From: an uncultured Bacilli bacterium
Lineage (GTDB): Bacteria > Bacillota_I > Bacilli_A > ML615J-28 > CAG-313
DNA length: 62,962 nt
Direction of reading: 5' to 3'
Assembly: GCA_947591495.1 (NCBI GenBank)
Contig: CANQDG010000008.1
Span: 1 to 62,962, forward strand
Part shown: positions 47,436 to 56,093 of the stretch, piece by piece
Position numbering within the stretch: position 1 is the stretch's first letter
Layout of the letters: each line of letters begins with the position of its first letter
Notes under the pieces: model-generated
The model's database searches: none
The model's input: only the letters and a program-made list of their open reading frames with translations
What the model was told of the DNA's origin: nothing
Position numbers and translations under genes: made by a program

Positions 47436-47480
47436 TTAACAAATAACTATTAACTCATAATAAGTTATTTGTTAATAGTT
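47436..47480 (+). terminator. Overlapping alternative hairpins between the nuclease and surface lipoprotein genes
   Basis: TTAACAAATAACT (47436-47448) pairs perfectly with AGTTATTTGTTAA (47463-47475). AACTATTAAC (47445-47454) pairs with GTTAATAGTT (47471-47480). The two stems exclude each other. A modest T-rich stretch follows. This is a weak terminator or an RNA switch. Confidence 0.5.
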
Positions 47481-47565
47481 ATAGTTTTATTATCTAACTT
47501 AGGTTTAACTTTTCTTAAAAAGAAAAATTAAATATAATCAATAAAAAATAGGAGGAAACAAACAA

Positions 47566-50388
47566 ATGAAACTTACCGCTTTCGGTAAAAGATTTATGGC
47601 TGTTTTAGCATTCTTATGTTTAGGATTTGTTTTAGCAGGTTGTTTAACAACTGATAATTCAAAAGCTACAAAAGCTCAAGCACAAGCAAACATTAACGAT
47701 GCTTTAAGCCGCATTTATTTTGATGATAGTATTACTGAAAATGTAGCATTACCTAGCTCTTTTGCTGCATACCCTGACCTTAAATATGAATGGTCAAGTA
47801 GCGAAGAAGATCTTATTAAAATTGAAAATGTAGACACAACTAGTTATACAGGTTTACAAGGTACTGTAACAAGACCTGCTTTAGATGACGTAAGAGTTAA
47901 AGATGGTAACGATTATGTTGAAGTTGTTTTAACTGTTGTTCTTTCTCATGATTCAACAGAAGGTGTAGTTGAATCAAGAAAAGCATTTACTGTTAAAGTT
48001 AAATGTCAAACTTATGATGCAATGGGAACAATTACAGAAGTAAGACGTGCATTCTTAGAAAAAATGGTATCAGAAAAATGGTCTGTTAAAGACAATGGCT
48101 ATAAGCATGCACAAAGCTGCACAACTTATGGACGTGTTGTATTAGTATTAGATGATCAAAATGTTGTATTATCAGATGGTCAAAATGGTATTATCTTATA
48201 CAGTAGAGATGCTAAATATACTGAAGAATTTGCTGTTAACGATTTAGTACAAGTTACTGGTCCATTATTCTCATATTTTGGATGCTTAGAAGTAGCATAT
48301 GCATCCGGAACAGATGTTTCATATACAAAATTAGATGAAAGTAGTCCTTATGCAGCTTCTTGCAAACTTCCTACATTTGAAAAAGAAGAAATTAGTACAT
48401 TATTAGCTTCATTTGAAGGAATGTATGGCACAACAGGTATTCTTACTGATGCTGATGCCGCAATGAACGTTGGCGGTCATGCTTATAATGTATATGCAAA
48501 ATTAACAAAAGATGTACCTGATAATGGTAGCGAACACATTAGTGCTAAGTATGCATTAGAAGATCCTTATACTGGTGAAACTATTATACTTTATAACAAG
48601 AGCACAAATAATTACACTACTACACTTGATAAATATGTAGGTCAATATGTTAACATTGATATTATTACTCATGATATAGTTGCTGGAACACCTGATTTAT
48701 TTAGAGCATTATATGCTGGTAACGAACCAACTGCAGCTGAAGCTCCTACATTAAGTGATAAAGAAAAAGTTGAATTAGTAAAAACTCAACTTACAAATTA
48801 TACTTTAAAAGAAACATATTACAATGGCGATGAATTAACATTACCTACAACTGGTTTCCCTGAAGGCGTAACAGTTGTATGGGCTGCTGATCCTGCTGCA
48901 GCTTATGTTGATGGTAAAGTTGTTGCAACAGCTGATGGAACATTAAAGTTAACCGCAACAATTACTTGCAACACAGAAAATGCTACAGTAGAAAGAACCG
49001 TTAAAATTGCTAAAGAATTAAAAATTAATACAATTGCTGAAGTTGTTAAATTAGCAGATGAAGCTACATTTACAATTGAATGTACAATTGATTGTATTTT
49101 TATGAGTAGTAGCTATCGTAATGGTTTTGTTTATGATGAAACTGGTAGTATAATGTGTTATGCTAATTTAGCATATGAACCAGGTACAAAAGTTAGAATT
49201 ACAGGTGTTAAAGGCTCATATAATGGTACCCCACAAATCAAAACTATTACGACAATTGAAGTAATAGAAGAAGGTTCATGGAAAATGAGAACTCCTGTTG
49301 AGACTACAATTGCTGAAATAAATGAATGGACTGCTGAAACTGCTAAATTTGGTCAATATTTAAAAGTAACAGGTATTTTAGAAAAAGATGGCAATTACTA
49401 TCAATTAACAAAAGATGGCAAATCAATTAGTTTATATAATTCAGTAGTTGAAGGTATATTAGCTGAATTAGCAAATAGTGGTTTACAAAAAGAAGTTACA
49501 TTAAATGTTTATTTCTATGGAAATCAATCAAAGGATTTTTCTGGCGCATATAGAGTAGTATTTGTTGGAAGAGAAGGCGAATATGTACTTCCTGAATTAT
49601 CAGATGAAGAAACTGTAAATCTTTTCTGGAATACAATAGAAGTAGCTGAAACTGCTACAGGTGATTTTGCTCTTCCATCTGCTACAGATTTAGTATGGTC
49701 TGTTAAAACTGGTACTGCTATTAAAGTTGAAGGTAACACTGCTACAGTAACAAGACCTGCTGCAGGTCAAGATGACGCAACAGTTGTTTTACTTGCAACT
49801 TATACATATAAAGGTAAACAATATACAAAAGAATTTACTGTTACAGTAAAAGCTTCTGTTGATGCAAGTGATACAACTCACGCCGAACTTAATTTTACAA
49901 CTAATTTTACAACATACGCAAAGGATTGGACTTCATCATATAGCGCTAAAAGTATAACAGCAGAAAATTTAGGTGTTTATGATGTTCAGGCTACAATTGA
50001 TTTTACTTATGTAGCTAAACAAACACAAACAATTAAAGATCGTCCTGTTTTTGCTGGTAGTAGTAGTTCTAAAACTGAATATGTTACTATCACATTAACT
50101 GATGCTACATTTACAAGTATCAAATTTAATTTCCAAGAATGGACAGAAAAGAAAAAATTTGCTAGTTTTACTTTAGAATATACAACAGATGGTTCTAGTT
50201 GGATAGATGCTCAACCTGAAGGTTGTATTACTAGTAGTTCTAGTTCTAATCGTTGCCCTGCAAGTTTAGAAATCAAAGAACTTCCTGCTAATGTTAAAGC
50301 TGTACGTGTAGCTGTTGTTGGTTTTTATGCTGATGGTAATCAACAAGTTGGTTTAACAAGTATTGTATTTGATTGCAAAAATAACTAA
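47566..50388 (+). CDS. Large multidomain surface lipoprotein
   Basis: A 940-residue lipoprotein (lipobox VLAGC, Cys27). Several beta-rich units follow: Ig-like segments with the pattern 'YEWSSSEEDLIKIE' and 'TVVWAADPAAAYVDG', alternating with OB-fold-like units around residues 155-265 (YGRVVLVLDDQNVVLSDGQN), 495-570 (GFVYDETGSIMCYANL) and 580-690. The final 150 residues look like a separate beta-sandwich. OB units echo the preceding nuclease gene. It may bind nucleic acid or another polymer at the surface; that is inference. AGGAGG precedes the ATG. Confidence 0.85.
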   Translation: MKLTAFGKRFMAVLAFLCLGFVLAGCLTTDNSKATKAQAQANINDALSRIYFDDSITENVALPSSFAAYPDLKYEWSSSEEDLIKIENVDTTSYTGLQGTVTRPALDDVRVKDGNDYVEVVLTVVLSHDSTEGVVESRKAFTVKVKCQTYDAMGTITEVRRAFLEKMVSEKWSVKDNGYKHAQSCTTYGRVVLVLDDQNVVLSDGQNGIILYSRDAKYTEEFAVNDLVQVTGPLFSYFGCLEVAYASGTDVSYTKLDESSPYAASCKLPTFEKEEISTLLASFEGMYGTTGILTDADAAMNVGGHAYNVYAKLTKDVPDNGSEHISAKYALEDPYTGETIILYNKSTNNYTTTLDKYVGQYVNIDIITHDIVAGTPDLFRALYAGNEPTAAEAPTLSDKEKVELVKTQLTNYTLKETYYNGDELTLPTTGFPEGVTVVWAADPAAAYVDGKVVATADGTLKLTATITCNTENATVERTVKIAKELKINTIAEVVKLADEATFTIECTIDCIFMSSSYRNGFVYDETGSIMCYANLAYEPGTKVRITGVKGSYNGTPQIKTITTIEVIEEGSWKMRTPVETTIAEINEWTAETAKFGQYLKVTGILEKDGNYYQLTKDGKSISLYNSVVEGILAELANSGLQKEVTLNVYFYGNQSKDFSGAYRVVFVGREGEYVLPELSDEETVNLFWNTIEVAETATGDFALPSATDLVWSVKTGTAIKVEGNTATVTRPAAGQDDATVVLLATYTYKGKQYTKEFTVTVKASVDASDTTHAELNFTTNFTTYAKDWTSSYSAKSITAENLGVYDVQATIDFTYVAKQTQTIKDRPVFAGSSSSKTEYVTITLTDATFTSIKFNFQEWTEKKKFASFTLEYTTDGSSWIDAQPEGCITSSSSSNRCPASLEIKELPANVKAVRVAVVGFYADGNQQVGLTSIVFDCKNN

Positions 50389-50406
50389 TATTAAATAACA
50401 TTTTTT

Positions 50407-50440
50407 GAGTAGAACAAAATAATTTGTTCTACTCTTTTTT
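50407..50440. terminator. Terminator of the lipoprotein genes
   Basis: GAGTAGAACAAA (50407-50418) pairs perfectly with TTTGTTCTACTC (50423-50434), followed by six T. Confidence 0.92.
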
Positions 50441-50448
50441 CATTAAGT

Positions 50449-50477
50449 TTGACAACTTGCCATTTGTATAGTAAAAT
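50449..50477 (+). promoter_or_regulatory. Promoter of the ATPase/Toprim operon
   Basis: TTGACA (50449-50454), a 17-base spacer and TAAAAT (50472-50477). Confidence 0.8.
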
Positions 50478-50508
50478 AAATTTAAGGAAAAAAATGTAAG
50501 GTGATAAG

Positions 50509-51618
50509 ATGTTAAAAAAGTTTGCTGTACAAAATTTTATGGGGTTTACTAATAAATTAGAATTAGATTTATCAAAAGTATATGATTATGACTTTAATCA
50601 AAATTATATTAAAAATAAGCTTGTTAATAAAGCTTTAATATATGGTAAAAATGGTGTTGGTAAATCTAATTTAGGTTTAGCTATTTTTGATATTACGACT
50701 CATTTAAAAGATGATAAGCCCCTTGATTTAATAGAAGGACTTGAAAATATATATATCAATGGTAACTTGCCTAAGGGTAGTAGTGTTTATTTTAAATATA
50801 CTTTCTTGTTTGATCAAGATGAAGTTGTTTATGAATATGAAAAATATAGCCCTGATACTTTTAAACAAGAAACACTTTTCATTAATGGGGAAAAACTTAT
50901 TTATTTTGATCATCTAAATCATCAGGATAATTTTGTATTACTAACTGAGTGTCAAAACTTAAATATTGATTTGTTAAAAAATAATATGTCCATTGTTAGA
51001 TATATCTATTATAATAGTAATTTAGATACTAAACATCTTATTTGTCAATTAATTGATTTTGTTAATCGAATGTTATTCTTTTCAACTTCATCAACAAGCA
51101 ACTATGATGGCTTAATTAATCAATCAAAGTTTTTAACAGAATCATTAACTAAAGTAGAAAACTTAGATAAGTTTAGTCAGTTCTTAAAAGAAAACGGATT
51201 AAACTTTGATTTATCAATTGAAGAAAATCCTTTAAATAATACCAAAATGATTGTCGCTAATTATAAATATAAAAAAGTACCACTTCATTTAATTACATCA
51301 GATGGCACCGATGCTTTAATTCTTTATTTTTGTTGGTCACTTAACTTTGATAATTTAAGTTTTCTATATCTAGATGAATTTGATTCACATTATCATTATG
51401 AAACATCAGAAAAAATCTTAAAATTAATTAATGAACAAAATAGTTTTCAAACCATTTTAACAACCCATAATACCACTTTAATGAAAAACTATCTAACAAG
51501 ACCAGATTGTTGTTTCATTTTAGAAAATGGTCAAATTAGAAGCCTTGCCTCATCAACAGAAAAAGAAATTAAAGAAGTTCATAATTTAGAGAAAATGTAT
51601 CGTAATGGAGCGTTTTAG
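50509..51618 (+). CDS. AAA/ABC-type ATPase of the OLD/AbiLi/RloA group, likely phage defence
   Basis: A 369-residue ATPase. Residues 1-25 resemble the start of SMC/RecF-like ATPases (LKKFAVQNFMGFTNKLELDL). Walker A is YGKNGVGKSNL at 45-55, Walker B is LSFLYLDEFDSHYHYE near 283, and the H-loop is LTTHNTTLMKN. This set is typical of ATPases paired with a Toprim nuclease in abortive-infection systems such as AbiL and PARIS. The partner gene follows with one base of overlap. Which named system it belongs to cannot be decided by eye. Confidence 0.85.
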   Translation: MLKKFAVQNFMGFTNKLELDLSKVYDYDFNQNYIKNKLVNKALIYGKNGVGKSNLGLAIFDITTHLKDDKPLDLIEGLENIYINGNLPKGSSVYFKYTFLFDQDEVVYEYEKYSPDTFKQETLFINGEKLIYFDHLNHQDNFVLLTECQNLNIDLLKNNMSIVRYIYYNSNLDTKHLICQLIDFVNRMLFFSTSSTSNYDGLINQSKFLTESLTKVENLDKFSQFLKENGLNFDLSIEENPLNNTKMIVANYKYKKVPLHLITSDGTDALILYFCWSLNFDNLSFLYLDEFDSHYHYETSEKILKLINEQNSFQTILTTHNTTLMKNYLTRPDCCFILENGQIRSLASSTEKEIKEVHNLEKMYRNGAF

Positions 51619-52364
51619 TGAAAAAGATATTATTAATTGTTGAAGGGGCTAAAACGGAAGTTGATTTGTTTAGTCGTTTAGGTGATATATATGGTGATTT
51701 AGGAGATAAGTTTAGTTTCTTTTCTTACAATACTAATATTTATCAATTATATCGTAATATTATTGCTTATGGTAAAGATTTTGTTGATACACAAGATGTT
51801 TTAAAAAAGATGTGTAAAACTAATTCAGAAAAAGAAATGCTTAATCAAAAATTTGCTTATATATATTTAATCTTTGATTATGATGCGCAAGATCCTAGTT
51901 ATGATAGTGACAAATTAAAAGAGTTAATTGACCTCTTTGATGAAGAAACCGAAAGAGGGCTTCTCTTTTTAAATTATCCAATGATGGAATCTTATTTAGA
52001 TCATCAAAATTATAATTTTAATAAATACAAGAAAAATGAGATTGCGCTTCAAAAACTAAATGGGAAATATTATAAAGCTTTAGTTAAAAAACGGGGCTTT
52101 AAAAAACCTTTAATAAAATATGATGAAATAGATTTTGAAAATTTAATGAAACTAAATCTCAAGAAAGCCTTTTGGCTTGTTAATTGTAATGATTTAACAT
52201 ATTATAATTATTTGAATAAATTAACCAATATACATATATTAGAAATTATTTTAGAAAAAGTTGTAACCGAAAATAAGATTCCCGTTTTAAATACTTCTGT
52301 TTATTTTTTGGTTAGTTATTATGGTAAAAAGTATTTTAACAAGCTGTTTAATATTTTAGAATAA
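51618..52364 (+). CDS. Toprim-like (AbiLii/RloB-type) nuclease subunit
   Basis: A 248-residue protein with GTG start overlapping the ATPase stop. The beginning ILLIVEGAKTEVDLF carries the Toprim-type glutamate (Glu9). YLIFDYDAQD near residue 84-92 has the DxD pair (Asp87, Asp89). A further acidic residue lies in MMESYLD (Glu124). This matches the AbiLii/RloB type of protein better than OLD nucleases, which are fused to their ATPase. The expected role is the effector that cuts nucleic acid once the ATPase senses infection. Confidence 0.75.
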   Translation: MKKILLIVEGAKTEVDLFSRLGDIYGDLGDKFSFFSYNTNIYQLYRNIIAYGKDFVDTQDVLKKMCKTNSEKEMLNQKFAYIYLIFDYDAQDPSYDSDKLKELIDLFDEETERGLLFLNYPMMESYLDHQNYNFNKYKKNEIALQKLNGKYYKALVKKRGFKKPLIKYDEIDFENLMKLNLKKAFWLVNCNDLTYYNYLNKLTNIHILEIILEKVVTENKIPVLNTSVYFLVSYYGKKYFNKLFNILE

Positions 52365-52401
52365 TAGTTTTGATAATTTGTAAAACTTTAGGAGATAAAA
52401 G

Positions 52402-53343
52402 ATGTTTTTAAAAATATTTAATAAAATTAGAGAATATAATACAATTATTATTCATCGTCATTTAAGACCCGATGGTGATGCGCTAGGTTCGCAAATAGGG
52501 CTCAAATTAGCCATTCAAGCGACTTTTCCTAGTAAATGCGTAAAAGTAGTAGGGGATACAAGTGAACGCTATAATTGGATAGGTTTAATGGATGAGGTAG
52601 AAGATACTCTTTATCAAGATGCCTTAGTTATTGTTGTTGATACCGGATGTGAAAAATTAATTAGTGATACAAGATATAAAAAGGCTAAATATGTAATCAA
52701 AATTGATCATCATCTTCCTCAAGGTGAATATGGCGATTTAGCTTATATTGATACAAATGCTGACTCTTGTGCAACCATTATCACAGAGTTAATTAAAGAA
52801 ACCCCACTTCTTATTAATAAGGATGTAGCAACCAGTTTATTTACCGGAATTGTTACAGATAGTGGCCGTTTTCGTTATTCCCAAACTAATGCGAAAACTT
52901 TTGGCCTTACTTCATATTTACTTGGATATGGTGTTAATATGGAAGATGTATATAGCCATCTTTATACCGAAAAACTATCAACTGTTAAACTTAGAGCTTA
53001 TCTTATTACTAAATTTAAAGTAACTTCTAAAGGTCTTGCCTATTTAATTAACAAAAAAACTGATGTTGAAAAATATCAAATTCCTATCTTTGATTTATCA
53101 AGAGGAATGGTTAATATCATGGCTGGAATTGAAGGTATTACGGTTTGGGCCAATTTTACGGAAGCTGAAAATGGTGAGGTATATTGTGAATTTCGTTCTA
53201 GTGGTAAAAACGTTAATAAAGTTGCCACGATGTTTGGCGGTGGTGGCCACTTACAAGCAAGTGGATGCACTCTTAGTAGCATTTTAGCAGTTAAAGATGT
53301 TATCAATGAATTAAATAAACTAGCAGGAGAAAAAGATGATTGA
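52402..53343 (+). CDS. nrnA: DHH-family nanoRNase/pAp phosphatase, NrnA-like (copy 1)
   Basis: A 313-residue DHH/DHHA1 phosphoesterase that in Bacillus degrades short oligonucleotides and pAp. Motifs: HRHLRPDGDALGSQ, VVDTG, the DHH box IDHHLPQG, and TDSGRFRYS. The DHHA1 end has GGGGHLQASGC. All catalytic residues look intact. AGGAG lies before the ATG. A second paralogue overlaps its end by 8 bases. No terminator separates it from the defence pair, so they may share a transcript. Confidence 0.93.
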   Translation: MFLKIFNKIREYNTIIIHRHLRPDGDALGSQIGLKLAIQATFPSKCVKVVGDTSERYNWIGLMDEVEDTLYQDALVIVVDTGCEKLISDTRYKKAKYVIKIDHHLPQGEYGDLAYIDTNADSCATIITELIKETPLLINKDVATSLFTGIVTDSGRFRYSQTNAKTFGLTSYLLGYGVNMEDVYSHLYTEKLSTVKLRAYLITKFKVTSKGLAYLINKKTDVEKYQIPIFDLSRGMVNIMAGIEGITVWANFTEAENGEVYCEFRSSGKNVNKVATMFGGGGHLQASGCTLSSILAVKDVINELNKLAGEKDD

Positions 53344-54334
53344 TCAAATTTTAGAAAAAATTAAAGAATATCAAAAAATTATTATTCATCGCCATATTAG
53401 ACCAGATGGCGATTGCATTGGATGTCAAAGAGCTTTAAAAGAAGCCATTTTATTAAACTTCCCAGATAAAGAAGTATACGCTGTTGGTGATGTCATCCCT
53501 GAATTTATTAAAGAATATGGTGTAATTGATAAAGTTCAAAAAGAAGACTATCAAGGTGCTTTAGTCATTGTTGTTGATACTGGAACAAGAGTTCGAATTT
53601 GTGATGAAAATTATCAATTAGGTGATTTTATTATCAAAATTGATCATCACGATGATGGTGATGATTATGGTAACATTAATTATGTTGATAATTTAGCACC
53701 TGCTTGTGCTTCAATTATGGTTAGATTATTTAGAAAATGGCATTTTAAATTAAATCAAGCAATTGCTACATACTTATATCTTGCTATTGCCACAGATACA
53801 GGACGCTTTAGATATCGTGGTGTCAATAAAGAAGTTTTTGAAAATGCCGCCTATCTATTAGAATATGGTGTTGATATTGAAAGACTATACACTAATATAT
53901 ATATCAAAGAAGATGTCACTTTTAAACTACAAGGATATTTATATCAAAATTTCAAAAAAACCAAAAATGGTGTAGCTTATATTCATTTTACCAAAGAACT
54001 AATGGAAAAATTTCAAGTAACTAAAGAAGATGCAGCCAATTTAGTTAATGCTTTAGATAGCATTAGAGGATCGCTAATTTGGGTAGCATTTGTTGACCAA
54101 ATGTATGAACACCGCCCAGCAGATTGCCCTCAAGATGATCCAGGTAATGAAATAAGAGTTAGAATTCGTTCACGCTTTATCCCAATTAATGAAATTGCCA
54201 CCCATTATCGTGGTGGTGGTCACTTAATGGCAGCGGGTGCTACGATTTATTCTTTAGAAGAAAAAAAGGCCTTATTAAAAGAATTAGATACAAGCCTAAA
54301 GAAATTTAAGAAAGGTCACCCAGACTTATTTTAA
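53336..54334 (+). CDS. DHH-family nanoRNase/pAp phosphatase, NrnA-like (copy 2)
   Basis: A 332-residue paralogue of the gene before it. Motifs: HRHIRPDGDCIGCQ, VVDTGTR, IDHHDDGDDYG, TDTGRFRYR, and the DHHA1 glycine box RGGGHLMAAGAT. An extra segment of about 15 residues (YEHRPADCPQDDPGNEIR) lies before the end. Divergence at several equivalent positions suggests different substrate preferences rather than a recent duplication. It is followed by surE after 2 bases. Confidence 0.92.
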   Translation: MIDQILEKIKEYQKIIIHRHIRPDGDCIGCQRALKEAILLNFPDKEVYAVGDVIPEFIKEYGVIDKVQKEDYQGALVIVVDTGTRVRICDENYQLGDFIIKIDHHDDGDDYGNINYVDNLAPACASIMVRLFRKWHFKLNQAIATYLYLAIATDTGRFRYRGVNKEVFENAAYLLEYGVDIERLYTNIYIKEDVTFKLQGYLYQNFKKTKNGVAYIHFTKELMEKFQVTKEDAANLVNALDSIRGSLIWVAFVDQMYEHRPADCPQDDPGNEIRVRIRSRFIPINEIATHYRGGGHLMAAGATIYSLEEKKALLKELDTSLKKFKKGHPDLF

Positions 54335-54336
54335 TT

Positions 54337-55053
54337 ATGAAATTACTTGTAACAAATGATGATGGTATTAATAGTGTTGGTCTATTAGAAATGACCAAAC
54401 TTTTAAAAGAAGCAGGTCATGAAATAATGGTTGTTGCCCCTAGTAAAGAAATGAGTGCAACTTCACAAAAATTAACCCTAAGAGAAGGTTTAAAAATTAC
54501 TAAAATAACCCCAATCATAAAAGATGTTGCTACTTATACGGTAGATGGAACGCCTGCTGATTGTGTAAAGGTGGCAATTCATTTATTAGGTTATATGCCT
54601 GATGCGCTTTTTTCTGGAGTTAATAATGGATATAATATCGGTAGTGATATTTTATATTCGGGAACGATTGCGGCGGCATTTGAGGCTAATTTATATGGTA
54701 TTAAGGCTTTATCATTTTCTTGTGAAAAAGATAATTTAGAAGGTTTAAAATATTTTACTAGTATTGTTAATTATTTATTTGATACCAAAATTTTTCAAAA
54801 TGCTCAAATCTTAAATATCAATATTCCTAAAAATCCTTCTACTCTTACAATTACTCATCAAGGCGTTTTTCCTTTTGATGTAGAGTATGAACAAAAAGAA
54901 GATGGTCTATATTATATCAAAGCATCACCCTTAGGCTTTAAGGTATATAATAGTCCTACAAGTGATGTGGTGGCAATCAAAAATAATCAAATTTCAGTTA
55001 CCCCATTAACTACTAATCGGACCGATTTAGAAATCTTTGAAAAATATAAATAA
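54337..55053 (+). CDS. surE: 5'-nucleotidase SurE
   Basis: A 238-residue metal-dependent nucleotidase that releases phosphate from nucleoside monophosphates. The N-terminus LVTNDDGINSVGL provides the metal-binding Asp pair. VDGTPADCV and SGVNNGYNIGSDILYSGT are signature segments. Its place directly behind two nanoRNases would let the mononucleotides they make be converted to nucleosides; this is inference. The family is not part of the usual Bacillus core. Confidence 0.94.
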   Translation: MKLLVTNDDGINSVGLLEMTKLLKEAGHEIMVVAPSKEMSATSQKLTLREGLKITKITPIIKDVATYTVDGTPADCVKVAIHLLGYMPDALFSGVNNGYNIGSDILYSGTIAAAFEANLYGIKALSFSCEKDNLEGLKYFTSIVNYLFDTKIFQNAQILNINIPKNPSTLTITHQGVFPFDVEYEQKEDGLYYIKASPLGFKVYNSPTSDVVAIKNNQISVTPLTTNRTDLEIFEKYK

Positions 55054-55057
55054 AAAA

Positions 55058-55087
55058 ACATATAAAAAAAAGATCACTCATATGATA
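55058..55087 (+). promoter_or_regulatory. Sigma-E-like promoter of bofA
   Basis: ACATATA (55058-55064), a 14-base spacer and CATATGATA (55079-55087) fit the CATAnnnTA pattern of mother-cell sigma factors. As at cwlJ, the start point falls just before the ribosome site. Confidence 0.4.
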
Positions 55088-55103
55088 AAGTGGGTGATTA
55101 TTC

Positions 55104-55292
55104 ATGAAAGTATTAAAAGTTATCAAGTGGCTTATTCAAGCGGTTGTTTTAGGGCTTGCCATAATTTTTATTTTTAACATTATTGGTGCTCATTTTAATC
55201 TTAATATTCCCGTTAATATATATACTATCTTGTTAGTTGGTGCTTTAAGAATCCCTGGCCTTGTGATGATTTTAATCTTTCTTATGCTTTAA
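55104..55292 (+). CDS. bofA: Pro-sigma-K processing inhibitor BofA-like protein
   Basis: A 62-residue two-helix membrane protein with the BofA pattern: helix 1 (IQAVVLGLAIIFIFNIIGAHF), then NLNIPVNIYTILLVGALRIPGLVMILI. In Bacillus BofA restrains the SpoIVFB protease until sigma-K is needed. In Bacillus bofA lies just after recR; here it is 14 kb away. A GGGTGA site lies before ATG 55104. Confidence 0.85.
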   Translation: MKVLKVIKWLIQAVVLGLAIIFIFNIIGAHFNLNIPVNIYTILLVGALRIPGLVMILIFLML

Positions 55293-55347
55293 AAACTTTT
55301 TAAAGATAGTTAACTATTAGCATATTATAAATTAAAAACAATATAAT

Positions 55348-55376
55348 TTGCAAAAAAATCCAAAATATAGTATAAT
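55348..55376 (+). promoter_or_regulatory. Promoter of rpoE
   Basis: TTGCAA (55348-55353), a 17-base spacer and TATAAT (55371-55376). Confidence 0.88.
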
Positions 55377-55415
55377 ACTAAACAACCAATAAGAAAAAAA
55401 TATGGGAGGATCTAT

Positions 55416-55991
55416 ATGGCTAGTAAAGATAAAGAAAAATCACTCTTAGAAATTGCGATTGAACTTTTAGATATGAAAAAGAAGCCCCAAAAAATCATGA
55501 CCATTTTAAAAGAAGTTATGGAAATAAAAGGTCTTAAAGCCTCAGTTGCAAAAGAAGTTGCGCCACAATTTTTATTAGATTTTATGCAATCAGGCTATTT
55601 TGTATATTGTGGTGATGAATGTTGGGATTTAAAAGATCGTCAACCTACTTCTGTTCTTGATAAAGAAGGCGGAGATTACGAAGACATTTACGAAGATGAT
55701 GAAGACGTTAAGAAAAACGAACTTAAAGACGATATGTTTGAAGATAATATTTTATCAGATAAAGATAAAGATGACGACGACGATGATGAAGATAATGATG
55801 TAAATAGTGCTGAAAAAGAAATGGACGATGATCTTGCGAAAGCATTTGAAGATTATGATGATCAATATGATGCCGGACTTGTTGAAATCAAAGAAGATGA
55901 TGATTTTGAATCAAATGATGACGATGATGACGACGATGATGATGATAACGACTTTGATTTTGATGATGATGATTTTTCTACTATAAAATAA
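55416..55991 (+). CDS. rpoE: RNA polymerase delta subunit
   Basis: A 191-residue protein. The N-terminal HARE-HTH domain (residues 8-75, ending CGDECWDLKDRQP) is followed by a very acidic disordered tail of about 100 residues with runs of Asp. This is the build of RpoE/delta in Firmicutes, which speeds RNA polymerase recycling. GGGAGG precedes the ATG. Confidence 0.93.
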   Translation: MASKDKEKSLLEIAIELLDMKKKPQKIMTILKEVMEIKGLKASVAKEVAPQFLLDFMQSGYFVYCGDECWDLKDRQPTSVLDKEGGDYEDIYEDDEDVKKNELKDDMFEDNILSDKDKDDDDDDEDNDVNSAEKEMDDDLAKAFEDYDDQYDAGLVEIKEDDDFESNDDDDDDDDDDNDFDFDDDDFSTIK

Positions 55992-55999
55992 ATTAAAAG

Positions 56000-56027
56000 A
56001 CTCTGCTATTAAAAGCAGAGTTTTTGT
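56000..56027 (+). terminator. Terminator after rpoE
   Basis: ACTCTGCT (56000-56007) pairs with AGCAGAGT (56014-56021), followed by TTTTGT. Confidence 0.9.
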
Positions 56028-56041
56028 ATAGTTGAAAATAG

Positions 56042-56070
56042 TTGTATTTTTTAGATGCCTATGTTATAAT
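56042..56070 (+). promoter_or_regulatory. Promoter of rsmA
   Basis: TTGTAT (56042-56047), a 17-base spacer and TATAAT (56065-56070), extended by TGT. Confidence 0.8.
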
Positions 56071-56093
56071 AAACATAAGTAAGGTAAAAGATT

